Of a stretch of 38,413 nucleotides of DNA, positions 16,401-20,893 are shown one piece after another; within the stretch, counting starts at the first letter, position 1; the number at the start of each line of letters is the position of its first letter. A program made the position numbers and the translations under genes. The stretch covers positions 1-38,413 of IMG/VR virus record IMGVR_UViG_3300013132_000107; one strand, given 5' to 3'. The stretch comes from a virus. Below the pieces are notes generated by a model. That model was not told the DNA's origin. It saw only the letters and a program-made list of their open reading frames with translations, and searched no databases.

Positions 16401-17986
16401 AGCTCTCGGACAAGGGGTCTTTGGCTTGGCGGCTTGCCGTGGACAGAACCCTACGCGACACCTTTACCCAACGGCTCTCCATCCGTGGGGACGAGGAGCT
16501 ACTCACCCCGGAGCCGCTATGGGAAAAGGCCAAGGGGCTCGGGAGATCCTTAAGGGACTATCAGTCGATTGGCGAGCTTCTCGGGCTGGCCCCCGAGGCT
16601 CTTACCATGATTAATATGGAGCTCGGCAAGGCCGCAACGCGAGTTGGGCGCGGCTCTAGCATCAAGGTTTTTGGAAGATCCCTTTCCCCGGCCGAGCTTG
16701 CCCTCCGCTTTGTCCAGAGCTTCCTGATTTTGATTAGAAGCCCATACAACATCGCGCGAGCCTCTGCCGCCTACTCACCTCTGGCGATGGCCAATGTGGC
16801 CCTCCGGGCCTCCCGTGGGCGTGTTGCTAACACCATGAATGTTTTTGACTATAATGCCCTCGCCCAAAGGCATTCAGAGGCTTTGCTCGGAATTGCCGGC
16901 CTAGCATCGCTGTTTGCGTTTGCGGAGGGGGACGACGATGACGACAAAAAGCCAATTTTAATCACTGGGTCAGGGGCGGTCCGAACCAAGTACGGGAATC
17001 CATCGACATCCGTAATCATAAGGACTCCGCTCGGCAACTATGTCATTCCCTACGGGCGATATGAGCCGGTCAGCGCCCTCGCCTACGTGGCCGACGCGGC
17101 AAGATCCACAAAGCAGGTCGTCAAGGGCAGGCAACCAGCCCCGGAAGCTCTTGGGGACTATGTTAAGGAGTTTTTGCGGTATCCATTTACAAAGACATTC
17201 TCCAAGGCCATCAGGGACTTTGGGAAGCTAACCGGCTTCGATAACCCGTCAGACACCGGCAAATACAAGGGCTACGACGTTCTAAGGGAAAGGGCCTCAT
17301 CAATTCTTATCCCTAATTTCTTCAAGAGGTTGTTTGAGCCGGGTGCGGTCACCTTTGGTGACGAGTCGTGGGATGTGGACAGAATGACTGGGTGGGGGCC
17401 AGCGGAAATGGCCGGATGGGTCAACTCCTTCATGCCCGGCCTGCCTGCCCTTACCGGAAATGAGGACTCGGCCCTTCCGCCTCGGTATGGAGCAGACCTC
17501 AAGGTCAGGGATCGTGAAATAACCGGAGCCGAGGTCATCGCAAAATCCGCCGGCATCCCGGACAGAGCCTCAAGAATGATCGGGGGACTTACCAAGGGGC
17601 TTGTCCCGGATGGGCTTGCCTACGTCGAATCAAAGAAGGGCCACTTGGAAAGGTTTGTTGCGGCATACAACTCACGCTTCCCGCAGACCAGATACCAGCC
17701 GAAAGCCCCAAACAGGTTCATTCAGGTAAAGGACAGGGACGGAATCTCCTCAAACGAGGAAATGACTCCGGCCGAATACAAAACAATGCTGGCCCTTGCC
17801 TCCAAGTACGCCGGCGACCGGATAGACAATGTCCTTACCGAGGAAAGAATTTCCAATCCAACCGAAAACACCAGAAAGCTTGTGGACTCAATCCGCGAGG
17901 ACGCAGTAAGCCGCGCCAGACAGGCAATCAGGAACGCGCGACGCGCAAAAGAGAAAATGGCTGTTGAGCCGGCCGGCGTCAGGTAG
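4409..17986 (+). CDS. Giant multidomain polyvalent protein (4,525 aa), candidate polyprotein
   Basis: One uninterrupted frame encodes 4,525 residues, more than a third of the window. In order: a coiled-coil-rich region (about 1-600); hydrophobic segments near 712-735, 788-812 and 881-902; a region with a degenerate zincin-like EEFRH (1344-1348); a ParB/DdrB-like domain (about 1580-1720); a GHKL ATPase (about 2085-2400); a HEITH zincin (2625-2629); a sigma-70-like segment (about 2900-3100); an unassigned domain (about 3170-3345); a coiled-coil/HTH part (about 3350-3715); and a C-terminal LPD38-like region with hydrophobic helices (about 3790-4250). Such architectures are known as phage 'polyvalent proteins', thought to be delivered with the DNA to counter or reprogram the host. 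Six copies of an L-x-[A/S]-R-x-P motif lie between the domains. No T7-like RNA polymerase motifs are visible. The portal gene follows 11 bases downstream. Virion packaging is inferred. Confidence 0.9.
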   Translation: MGLDSITGGSPRNKGEAYEGPIAAGSPSGLRKFISETKQDDRDIQAEEKSATRAFEGGKKEVFESAGISTYTDPQEGLQPKVSLDPSTGISRLERPEAEFSVQRRLPTGELVDDTLKTDKYGGAKDRSAKRRSLIVGKDASSDPRTPKSGIYEEFEDPRQPDAKNYKFIGGYEELANSQDLGVRDVARKGLLEQNQKASSLLSSELQTQIDEVELKERELRDMEAASKTTGELPIFDGKQLQPEESAKTRLGLQQQVTDLKKQRVALKQIEKQGVAMDLLRQAKERALREGKNPSDDPVVRSLEETYRTLGRETPEEAFMAKPDQVAVAGGRGTVMVEGATPDVPAQQNSAFFRTAGNDLRSKLKIEQEAGSSAVEKAKLSIKAQEDYNQASKEILPAAIRKQTIKQLVDISNRELEEATSKWDEMTPQEQAEFNSRFEGRRQAIQRLGEEYKSLEPAANAASDRVGNIFKTSSEAEKAINDSFQKKTEEITNEANAFAKAQSERASAGIRDEYLKRQANFNAMGQRFGQLAQAGDDTGVVKLAQDYVANGGSQQDADRMLSDYGKYKKSKDGQGWLANSIASFMRAPLVASQESAAGLFKISASGLRAKAAGGDDVMDAIGPAGWLAKVLPSLEGNPALAPVRVASDMAGQAILDKIYQTKAAKPFVEYIADWMDESASSAKGNIESLKKGFYVDPQFEASTAGNFLKGIGDYAWTALPYIALRSKGIPVGMAMNTGRLYTEAREDQEQTYQAKLAEFKAGKIKDEPKPLNEADAHIAALRYAGLGGFIDTVSDAIGMKLAFGMLKGAAAVTPKTLGSFFKRTAVQVGEKKVPMWLTPPLAGATEFGAEGSQKLLLNALAEKYENWDPSRPWNEGAFQEAMMGFMLGFTLPIIGGVGGSIYKKTVVIPSMLMENEGLDNVSGQYQNLSIDVPMGGWRQYADTVTPAQGQENPQFELAARQPFSVQNELRGTGITWAIAVGQRIDSQLVAINSQIQQTKDPAQGKILRLKRNDLLLQRYNLIQAMQGDAALRFSLQNEIGSLPDQPLAKGDASFQQAALAAAKHSVGAPLTKQDLKLKVGGTQLFQQTEDGKTIVSPSFMRFLSGKAPTLESVVANNQNLLDSAPPTTLADQPPVLSEAPAQEDVRAERDQAARQKLEAEQQQPPEPAPTTDQAKPQTGQTWAVPYTKNGKIKGTLTIQAENENKAKQLALKQLKEDGAKTIAFGDVRLAEQQELVGQEPSALLTGPDTQRKRVGGAINPYMRRLEGKNSKERYINARRRLERFAGEARSIFKASIGIREDSESKAAIKASLAEDGTISLVVNPRLFTRLDEKAPEWSNRAFGEEFRHMADFIASNLKANESGRSDYKQFYQEERSRLYQNIFESAKQDQRILNALMSSASVYFGKDGPPIKEGGYTAEEFMEWAESSGISDVTLMGELLQQLNSKRRTEVAAEVAEASARGGGSVTASLMETIKDYLKYILRAINGLRRSLSETNPEVAADLDSLIQSINDVLDMKAGQQEASGPSIDSGTQRRLRDMGLTPAEISNLTPDQAKQRLQGQVQVSGPAQTQGLKSTNTRKTEYGVVRYDLDVVPINELNNMAGTELQLRDRTGDEGYASKVAVIARDWDKDEAASRDTGELDTGPATVIEAKNNPYGVNQAGFDIIAGHGRTEGYSSAPDERVADYVAKLKAKYPELAGKIDAILASGQRPMLVRKIDWQNTFNSSLGTEKQHLRRIARDANLGTGNENDAEIALADALEISDDIDLSLPQEVMVNGQPSLLNQDGTPAGNNDDILARWLRIFSNDSDRRYYQNGVYTPDFEARIRRAILGYVFAPTNEKGEMALTKQTFDTINMLVSPTIARNNGIATLQQGLEKASPSLFRVKQDFQKYEDLLGQDAKDANPIVAIQKSLSDYLAYRAEREQAARKSGDNRAIAMVGLAEYEDYINQSGLFGTISPQQAMVLVPIVRDGKLDGIQGVASPLAKIPNARGIKGSPERIASYIANYSDMVASIYREASEAMLPGLETKLTPDLNLNMIRIALDRAGAIYPDNSKPQAPIFPAKKDPLELAARQPDLFGSTIGETKGSVEIRPEINYSRILNLLGPKMYEKNLVEVSVKELLQNSFDAARAAGATNENPGEVFIRLDPDKRTVSVTDNGVGMTPEIIQKAFFTIAGTHKEQSAENTSGGLGLAKMAFLYGSDSVKVVSVRDGVKSTVLTDRKTLLNRDPINVVTEKTSEPSGTSVEVVIPQTIEDSEGNTKTLYFPQEPAFLSKPLIGPIKVTLAYPPNPYTGAVNKILNLGVNQQDYQKETRFGFSWGNIDVYINPERQKYPTIEILSAGLHQFGLSRYDVFGWQEEGVLPYNIVLDVRPSVKPENAAYPFNNSREGWRGTIKEDVGAMYGYLRRMATEQNLLEAKESFSNLEKMPQFDPQKDLTSDELADIAAARPKPRPTVPIEKPEFVDFSGDNVVIRYSDQSGIKPKEIPKEEYVKQSFKPEKDINFQSAALDVSGMDPRVPLFHNNTNIDLSAQADGGRAKKMFASLGNALSGFMREFGAKVGPNMEPYAALASDGAQGWFSGISIDKEYRGLNMVKPFKSIWFNPAGLSEDAMVSPEAAALETIHVFIHEITHVNARNEGSQFTSELANNYARIRAFGVDDIATERILASIYARHWKDINDLRTKYISYNTKNSARGFQSSSESLRTGTEGGQSNQPQDNPSQPVGNEGQGRGGDSRTGEADSGASLGEIIASRARAERKLLRYPNRYSLSLRARAPDLFESSEEPDSEQDAETGATEESARNAYLVIQEIAPMEGLTRTDQGMKEGRIRPGGKIITYLVNKSDAGGMSVADRFYARGYGEEQLREVIYDKMVDVLSKSASGKQIAKDFLATRVNATSSDLNLYTEARKAFVQRIIRKLLVSGNKNPSVEDIVAEMSDKDRALGFEMRHIVGAREEIRLNNFVMRSVENHVRKLVGNYDQEGKSLIVTSAEARERRPTEIADEDTESMVERKFVNPETGNELDQRADESANLQETLLAESGTAAEVMARYLGPDSLRIIEMKVRGMSFQAIAEEEQLSGHRPDNIARSRFEEAYSKVLNAIDAIYSAKKALESKQILTQEEESKLDDFDVFLSGRLGRGETFESIASARSDAQRAIKESGAGGGQLELELGARTPEILEPRSFESLDYEEAYKDSFKRPVFAVQLNDGTVIADSAWRIHANAVEGYLKLPEDLVQKIVESGFIRNGEWTTKVNEGGSRGGSLSFYYKQNPLPPPRLLAKYFELRDKIKSGEFAPKDVDMFERIESMAIRFGWPIPVQLRLFDIPNITRRLSAEGQQASQALQDEFDFGPTELLSRTPDLMSPDELQEALDGDWITSDEIQAALRDESAGDRRGLVDYGKGSEASAVIRAGREATPSPEPYTNEEAMAKADTISRSQILGRLAGLEAGEVLSKDEDYAAQRELNQLALEAFASEDEKQINDFLYLQRQYDKSGTEAARSLQGRKPFNPDDRRRKAVYTPITAIDRRDLQKEAINQTAKLKADLSIAEDSLNEQKTRARAQFGANLPQEWIDYISQQEAAIAQMKADIEDGGVRVAEREILSRNAQKADQALGKVGKSLKGLEEDNMKKKLRTGQTAGQILESIKDTQLRDAVQLYLLGYSVKDIELQTGIKNGRNKIKLAILKGLRPEADRRFSRVLEMVKAGKMTRKQLMKALKKHSEGQGLLARAPEDPDQDNFTVDEARKMLYDAFGLNTENLENKESDPLFGYDDPHAANRISSIISEGINGPASWGKIASDVFSSFIFTGSPSLVANVSTIPFAKLTVPAHLFVEALTTYYRGAIRGVKMTETVYDKVPTFDEEGNPSGSRIAPKEVEIGSPYQTLGQAISGGLSEAFRAYKELGWLGRDAEAWQKAMTAFTTERIQFGVEQGIVNVSDIRLRESGVLDKSIPGLAGKLVRLGVNTLLAGDEYNKTMRARAYVGAFAYRLAKARGLSGEALDQYVESELSDKGSLAWRLAVDRTLRDTFTQRLSIRGDEELLTPEPLWEKAKGLGRSLRDYQSIGELLGLAPEALTMINMELGKAATRVGRGSSIKVFGRSLSPAELALRFVQSFLILIRSPYNIARASAAYSPLAMANVALRASRGRVANTMNVFDYNALAQRHSEALLGIAGLASLFAFAEGDDDDDKKPILITGSGAVRTKYGNPSTSVIIRTPLGNYVIPYGRYEPVSALAYVADAARSTKQVVKGRQPAPEALGDYVKEFLRYPFTKTFSKAIRDFGKLTGFDNPSDTGKYKGYDVLRERASSILIPNFFKRLFEPGAVTFGDESWDVDRMTGWGPAEMAGWVNSFMPGLPALTGNEDSALPPRYGADLKVRDREITGAEVIAKSAGIPDRASRMIGGLTKGLVPDGLAYVESKKGHLERFVAAYNSRFPQTRYQPKAPNRFIQVKDRDGISSNEEMTPAEYKTMLALASKYAGDRIDNVLTEERISNPTENTRKLVDSIREDAVSRARQAIRNARRAKEKMAVEPAGVR
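9145..9570 (+). other. ParB/DdrB-like domain within the giant protein
   Basis: Residues about 1580-1720 contain a segment VVRYDLDVVPINELN, then GTELQLRDRTGDE, and the core IIAGHGRTEG (1665-1674), which resembles the GxGR signature of ParB/sulfiredoxin-fold domains of the DdrB type found in phage polyvalent proteins. In those proteins the domain is thought to bind nucleic acid or hydrolyse nucleotides. It sits between linker motifs 1 and 2. The assignment rests on motif resemblance only. Confidence 0.6.
10685..11650 (+). other. GHKL-type ATPase domain within the giant protein
   Basis: Classic GHKL (Hsp90/MutL/histidine-kinase) ATP-binding motifs are visible in order: the N box KELLQNSFDAA (about 2117-2127, with the Mg-chelating Asn), the G1 box VTDNGVGM (about 2154-2161) and the G2 box SGGLGLAK (about 2186-2193). 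The domain starts about 15-20 residues after linker motif 2. GHKL domains in polyvalent proteins are thought to act as ATP-driven switches. There is no histidine-phosphorylation domain, so this is not a canonical sensor kinase. Confidence 0.85.
12020..12480 (+). other. Zincin metallopeptidase domain (HEITH) within the giant protein
   Basis: A canonical zincin HExxH motif reads HEITH at residues 2625-2629, on a hydrophobic helix beginning ALETIHVFI and followed by VNARNEGSQFTSELANNYAR. An acidic residue downstream may be the third zinc ligand. The domain lies between the GHKL ATPase and linker motif 3. It is the only intact protease-like motif seen in the chain, so it is a candidate for self-processing or for attacking a host protein. 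Which of these is true cannot be read from sequence. Confidence 0.7.
12435..12638 (+). CDS. Candidate out-of-frame nested gene (67 aa helical protein)
   Basis: In the +1 frame relative to the giant gene, an ATG at 12435 opens 67 codons ending at TAG 12636-12638. GGAAGGA at 12423-12429 lies 5 bases upstream, a good Shine-Dalgarno. The product looks like a real helical protein: MTSEQNTSATTQRIVQEVF, then SEPAQKEANLISLKTIHRN, ending in heptad-like EGAIAELEKQIAALA. Over the same bases the giant frame is low complexity (Ser, Gly, Gln, Asn), as expected where a linker tolerates overprinting. Alternatives are a programmed +1 frameshift giving a shorter giant product, or chance. Confidence 0.4.
   Translation: MTSEQNTSATTQRIVQEVFSRHQNLSEPAQKEANLISLKTIHRNLSEMKDRDEGAIAELEKQIAALA
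12960..13725 (+). other. Sigma-70-like segment within the giant protein
   Basis: Residues about 2860-3100 are helical. The end reads LRIIEMKVRGMSFQAIAEEE (about 3051-3070), which resembles the helix-turn-helix of sigma-70 region 4 ('...vl.l...eglsy.eIAe.l...'). An upstream helical segment EARKAFVQRIIRKLL with NPSVEDIVAEM could correspond to a region-2-like part. The segment is bounded by linker motifs 3 and 4. An injected sigma-like or anti-sigma factor would fit early takeover, but only the region 4 resemblance is visible. Confidence 0.4.
15780..17300 (+). other. C-terminal LPD38-like membrane-associated region of the giant protein
   Basis: After linker motif 6 the chain contains hydrophobic segments: FSSFIFTGSPSLVANVS (from about 3792), FVQSFLILIRSPYNIARASA (about 4101-4120) and ALLGIAGLASLFAFAEG just before an acidic DDDDDKK (about 4173). 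A following RTPLGNYVIPYGRYEPVSAL stretch also resembles the large polyvalent-protein-associated family LPD38. These segments suggest membrane contact, possibly during DNA ejection. Assignment is by recollection of family appearance and is moderate. Confidence 0.5.
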
Positions 17987-17990
17987 GAGG
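17985..17990 (+). promoter_or_regulatory. Strong Shine-Dalgarno fixing the GTG start of the portal gene
   Basis: AGGAGG overlaps the stop codon of the giant gene and lies 7 bases before GTG 17998. It supports the GTG start and would let the portal be translated well regardless of ribosomes reaching the end of the giant gene. Confidence 0.8.
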
Positions 17991-17997
17991 TTTACCC

Positions 17998-20217
17998 GTG
18001 GCTTCACCCCAAATAGAAAACCTTGTCAATCAGGCAGAAGAACTCGAAAAGGCGCTTGAGAGCGCGAAGCCCGAGCAGAACGAGACTGCCCTAGGCGGAG
18101 GAGTCCCGGCCGAAACCGGCTTTTCGTCTCCCTATAAGCTTACCGAGCAACAGGAAGCCATTCTGGTCGAATATGCAGTCGAAAGGCTCAGAAAGACCGA
18201 AACCGAGATGGGCCGGTCCCTTATTCGCGGGGTTGCTTGGGCCAGCCAAACCGGAACCATGGCGGCCCACGAATCGTTTTTAGGCCGCCGGCAGGTTTAC
18301 GAATGGCTCTACGAGAACAATGTCGAATGGCGCCCTACGGTCATGGGTGGAATTTTCGAGCACAGCAATCTGATCGTTCCGGTGACCCGCCGTATTGTCC
18401 GACAAATGATTGCAAGGGCTCAGAAATATTTTATCGGTACAGAGCCTTGGTTTAACACCTTTCCGCAGGGGCCGGCAGACCGAAATGTGTCCGAAAGGGT
18501 CGAGAAATACGCCCGGTGGAAATTCGACAAGACCAAGCTCAAAGAAGCCGTGGCAATGATCCTGCAAATGGCCTTTGTTCGCGGAGAGTGCGTGGTCAAG
18601 ACAACCCACCAAAAGAAGGAATCAATCTTTCAGCGTAAAGCCAAGGTGTTGGTTGATGTTAATGGAAACGACATCCTTGCCTCGGACGGGGACATCATCA
18701 CCGACATGGATTCATTCATCCCCGGGCCGGATGGCATCACGATGATCCTGCAAAGAGACGGAGTCACCCAACAGCCCATCGTCCCGATTTTCATCGAGAA
18801 GACCATCACCCGAAAGATTGTCCTGCATGAAGGCCCAACAGCAGAGCCGGTCTACTATCAGGACTTCATCTGCCCCTTGAACGCCACCAGCGTGGATGAT
18901 GCTGATTTTTGCGCCCACCTTTACGACGCTCCGGTCATGGAGCTTGCCGACTTCTACTCAAAGTCAAAAAGCGAGGAAACTCCGGAAGCCGAGCTCCTGC
19001 GGATTCAGGCCGCCATCGAGCAGATCCGCCTGTCCGCCGGCGAAAGCAGTAACCCCAAGACAGCCGCCAAACAGGCCAGAAGCGAGCGCGGGGAGGCCGA
19101 AGTAACCAACGATCAGGAGAACCCAACGATTGAGATCGCAGAATGCTATCTCAGATACGACGCCAACGGGGACGGCATTACCGAGGAAATCATGCTCATG
19201 CTGGATGTCCGCAACCGCAAGGCCATCTACTACGACTACCTCGCCAATGTGACACCAGACGGCAAAAGGCCGTTTACAGTGGTTCGGATTAACCCTGTTG
19301 ACGGACGCTGGTACGGGCTTGGCGGCGTCGAACAATTCAAAACATCACAGGATTTTATCGATCTTACCATTAACCGCTTAAACTTTTCCCAGAGTGCCTC
19401 AGGAAGGGTCACCTTCTGGCGTCCTGACGCTACTTTTGAGGGGTCGGCCAACCCAAACCTGATATTAAACACAGGTGGGACGTATACTCTGCGTCCGGGC
19501 TTCAACGCGGCCGATGCCCTCACTTATGTCACCCTGCCGGAAACCAAGAACCAAGACCTAAACTTCATGCTAAACTACTTCACTCAGCTTGTTCAGCTTG
19601 AGTCTGGCGTGATTCATGGTGGGGATCAGGAGTTTTCCGGACTCCCAAGCTCCAAGCTTGCCACAGGGATCCGCTCCATCGATCAGGCCGGGAACGAGAT
19701 GTTCAGCCAGTACCTCCTCAGCTTGGAGAGCGGGTTAAACCAAATTCTGAGCCGGCTGATGCACATCCTTTTGGACAACTTAGACAGAGTTGAAGCATTT
19801 ACATACCTAGAGGGAGATGCCATCAGCCTGATCTCGGTAAATCCCGAAGAGGTCAAGGACTTCAATCTAAACGTCAAAATCCTTCTTACCCGCTACCATG
19901 GGGAGCAACAGCTCCAGAGCAACGCCCAAGCCGCCAACATGGTGGCCCAGTTCTACGGACTTCCTCCGGAGGTTCAGCAGAAGGTCGCCCTGTTCTACAG
20001 GCAGAGCCTCAAGGCTCTTGGGATTATGGAGGCAGACTCCATCATTGTCGCTTTTGAGCCGCCCCCTGCCCCGGGCGGAATCACTCCAGACGGGCGTGTT
20101 TTTGGTCAGGCCGGATCACCGGGGTCGCCGACAAGCTCGGTCGGGAATGCCCGTCAAGTTCCCTTGGACGCCGGACCAGCCGGAGGAGCAAGCCCAGAAA
20201 CCGGGACAGCGGTTTAG
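17998..20217 (+). CDS. Portal protein
   Basis: This is the head-tail portal that forms the ring for packaging and ejection. Its 739 residues fit large podoviral (P22/N4-like) portals. Visible features are an N-terminal helical region (YKLTEQQEAILVEYAVERL), a wing region with YLRYDANGDGITEEIMLML and PFTVVRINPVDGRWYGLG, and a helical stem/crown region with LNFMLNYFTQLVQLESGVI, GLPSSKLATGIRSIDQAGNE and LNQILSRLMHILLDNL. This arrangement is typical of portal families. The C-terminus is Pro/Gly-rich and disordered. GTG is the start, supported by the AGGAGG at 17985-17990. It lies between the giant gene and several virion genes and upstream of scaffold and capsid, as expected of a head module. Confidence 0.9.
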   Translation: MASPQIENLVNQAEELEKALESAKPEQNETALGGGVPAETGFSSPYKLTEQQEAILVEYAVERLRKTETEMGRSLIRGVAWASQTGTMAAHESFLGRRQVYEWLYENNVEWRPTVMGGIFEHSNLIVPVTRRIVRQMIARAQKYFIGTEPWFNTFPQGPADRNVSERVEKYARWKFDKTKLKEAVAMILQMAFVRGECVVKTTHQKKESIFQRKAKVLVDVNGNDILASDGDIITDMDSFIPGPDGITMILQRDGVTQQPIVPIFIEKTITRKIVLHEGPTAEPVYYQDFICPLNATSVDDADFCAHLYDAPVMELADFYSKSKSEETPEAELLRIQAAIEQIRLSAGESSNPKTAAKQARSERGEAEVTNDQENPTIEIAECYLRYDANGDGITEEIMLMLDVRNRKAIYYDYLANVTPDGKRPFTVVRINPVDGRWYGLGGVEQFKTSQDFIDLTINRLNFSQSASGRVTFWRPDATFEGSANPNLILNTGGTYTLRPGFNAADALTYVTLPETKNQDLNFMLNYFTQLVQLESGVIHGGDQEFSGLPSSKLATGIRSIDQAGNEMFSQYLLSLESGLNQILSRLMHILLDNLDRVEAFTYLEGDAISLISVNPEEVKDFNLNVKILLTRYHGEQQLQSNAQAANMVAQFYGLPPEVQQKVALFYRQSLKALGIMEADSIIVAFEPPPAPGGITPDGRVFGQAGSPGSPTSSVGNARQVPLDAGPAGGASPETGTAV

Positions 20218-20220
20218 TTT

Positions 20221-20892
20221 ATGCCGATTTCAATAGCGCCGTATTCGGCAAATTTGTCATATTCAAACGGAGGGCCATCCGACTCGGCCGTGTTCACAAT
20301 AACCGCTTCTGGACTGACACCAGCCACCGGCTCGCTGAGCGTAACATTAAGCAACAGCACAAACTTTGAAGTCTCCCAAACAAGCGCAGCAGCCGGGTTT
20401 TCCGCTTCGCAGTCAATATCCTACACCGGATCTGCATATACTGGGAATATCTACGTAAGACTTAAATCGGGCCTCCCTAGTTCCGATAGTTATTATACCG
20501 ATGTTTCTGTTTCTGGGGGGGGCGCGGCCACAGAGGTTTCGGATGTTTATGGCGCGGTTTCAACTCCGCTTGACGCCGCCTTTGGATCTGGAAATGTCTC
20601 AATCTCGACCGTATCTGGCAAGACACGGGTTCAGATTAAAAGGGGCATTTTGCCGCTAGTGTCTGCCGCCGAGGCGCATGCATCCACGGGGGACATAAGA
20701 AAGCTTATGTATGGTCTAATGAGCAAGTTTCATTCGACAATAAACCTCCTCAAGTCGCAGGATACAACCCTGACAAGCGTGTCCACAAGGGAGAATTTTG
20801 AAAACGTGTATCCGCCGGAAGACATCAAGTATTCCACGGTTTTTACATTTGAAATCCAGCCAGCGATTGATGACGTAAAGCCGGAGCCCTAA
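20221..20892 (+). CDS. Beta-rich hypothetical virion protein (223 aa)
   Basis: The ATG follows the portal stop by 3 bases. Residues 1-120 are Ser/Thr/Gly-rich with alternating strands (SDSAVFTITASGLTPATGSL, NFEVSQTSAAAGFSASQSI, YTGNIYVRLKSGLP), which looks like an Ig-like or lectin-like beta sandwich of the kind seen in surface proteins. Residues 130-223 change character, with a helical stretch (AAEAHASTGDIRKLMYGLMS), possibly an attachment domain. No signal peptide is present, so a cytoplasmically assembled virion protein is likely. A head decoration or neck/tail appendage fits the position; I do not recognise the family. Confidence 0.75.
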   Translation: MPISIAPYSANLSYSNGGPSDSAVFTITASGLTPATGSLSVTLSNSTNFEVSQTSAAAGFSASQSISYTGSAYTGNIYVRLKSGLPSSDSYYTDVSVSGGGAATEVSDVYGAVSTPLDAAFGSGNVSISTVSGKTRVQIKRGILPLVSAAEAHASTGDIRKLMYGLMSKFHSTINLLKSQDTTLTSVSTRENFENVYPPEDIKYSTVFTFEIQPAIDDVKPEP

Positions 20893-20893
20893 T

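Noticed and set aside
4409-17986. A giant virion RNA polymerase as in N4-like phages
   Set aside because: I looked for T7/N4-type polymerase motifs (for example conserved Asp with flanking G-S and a catalytic K-x-x-x-F-x-Y-G helix) and saw none. The domains found are of other families.
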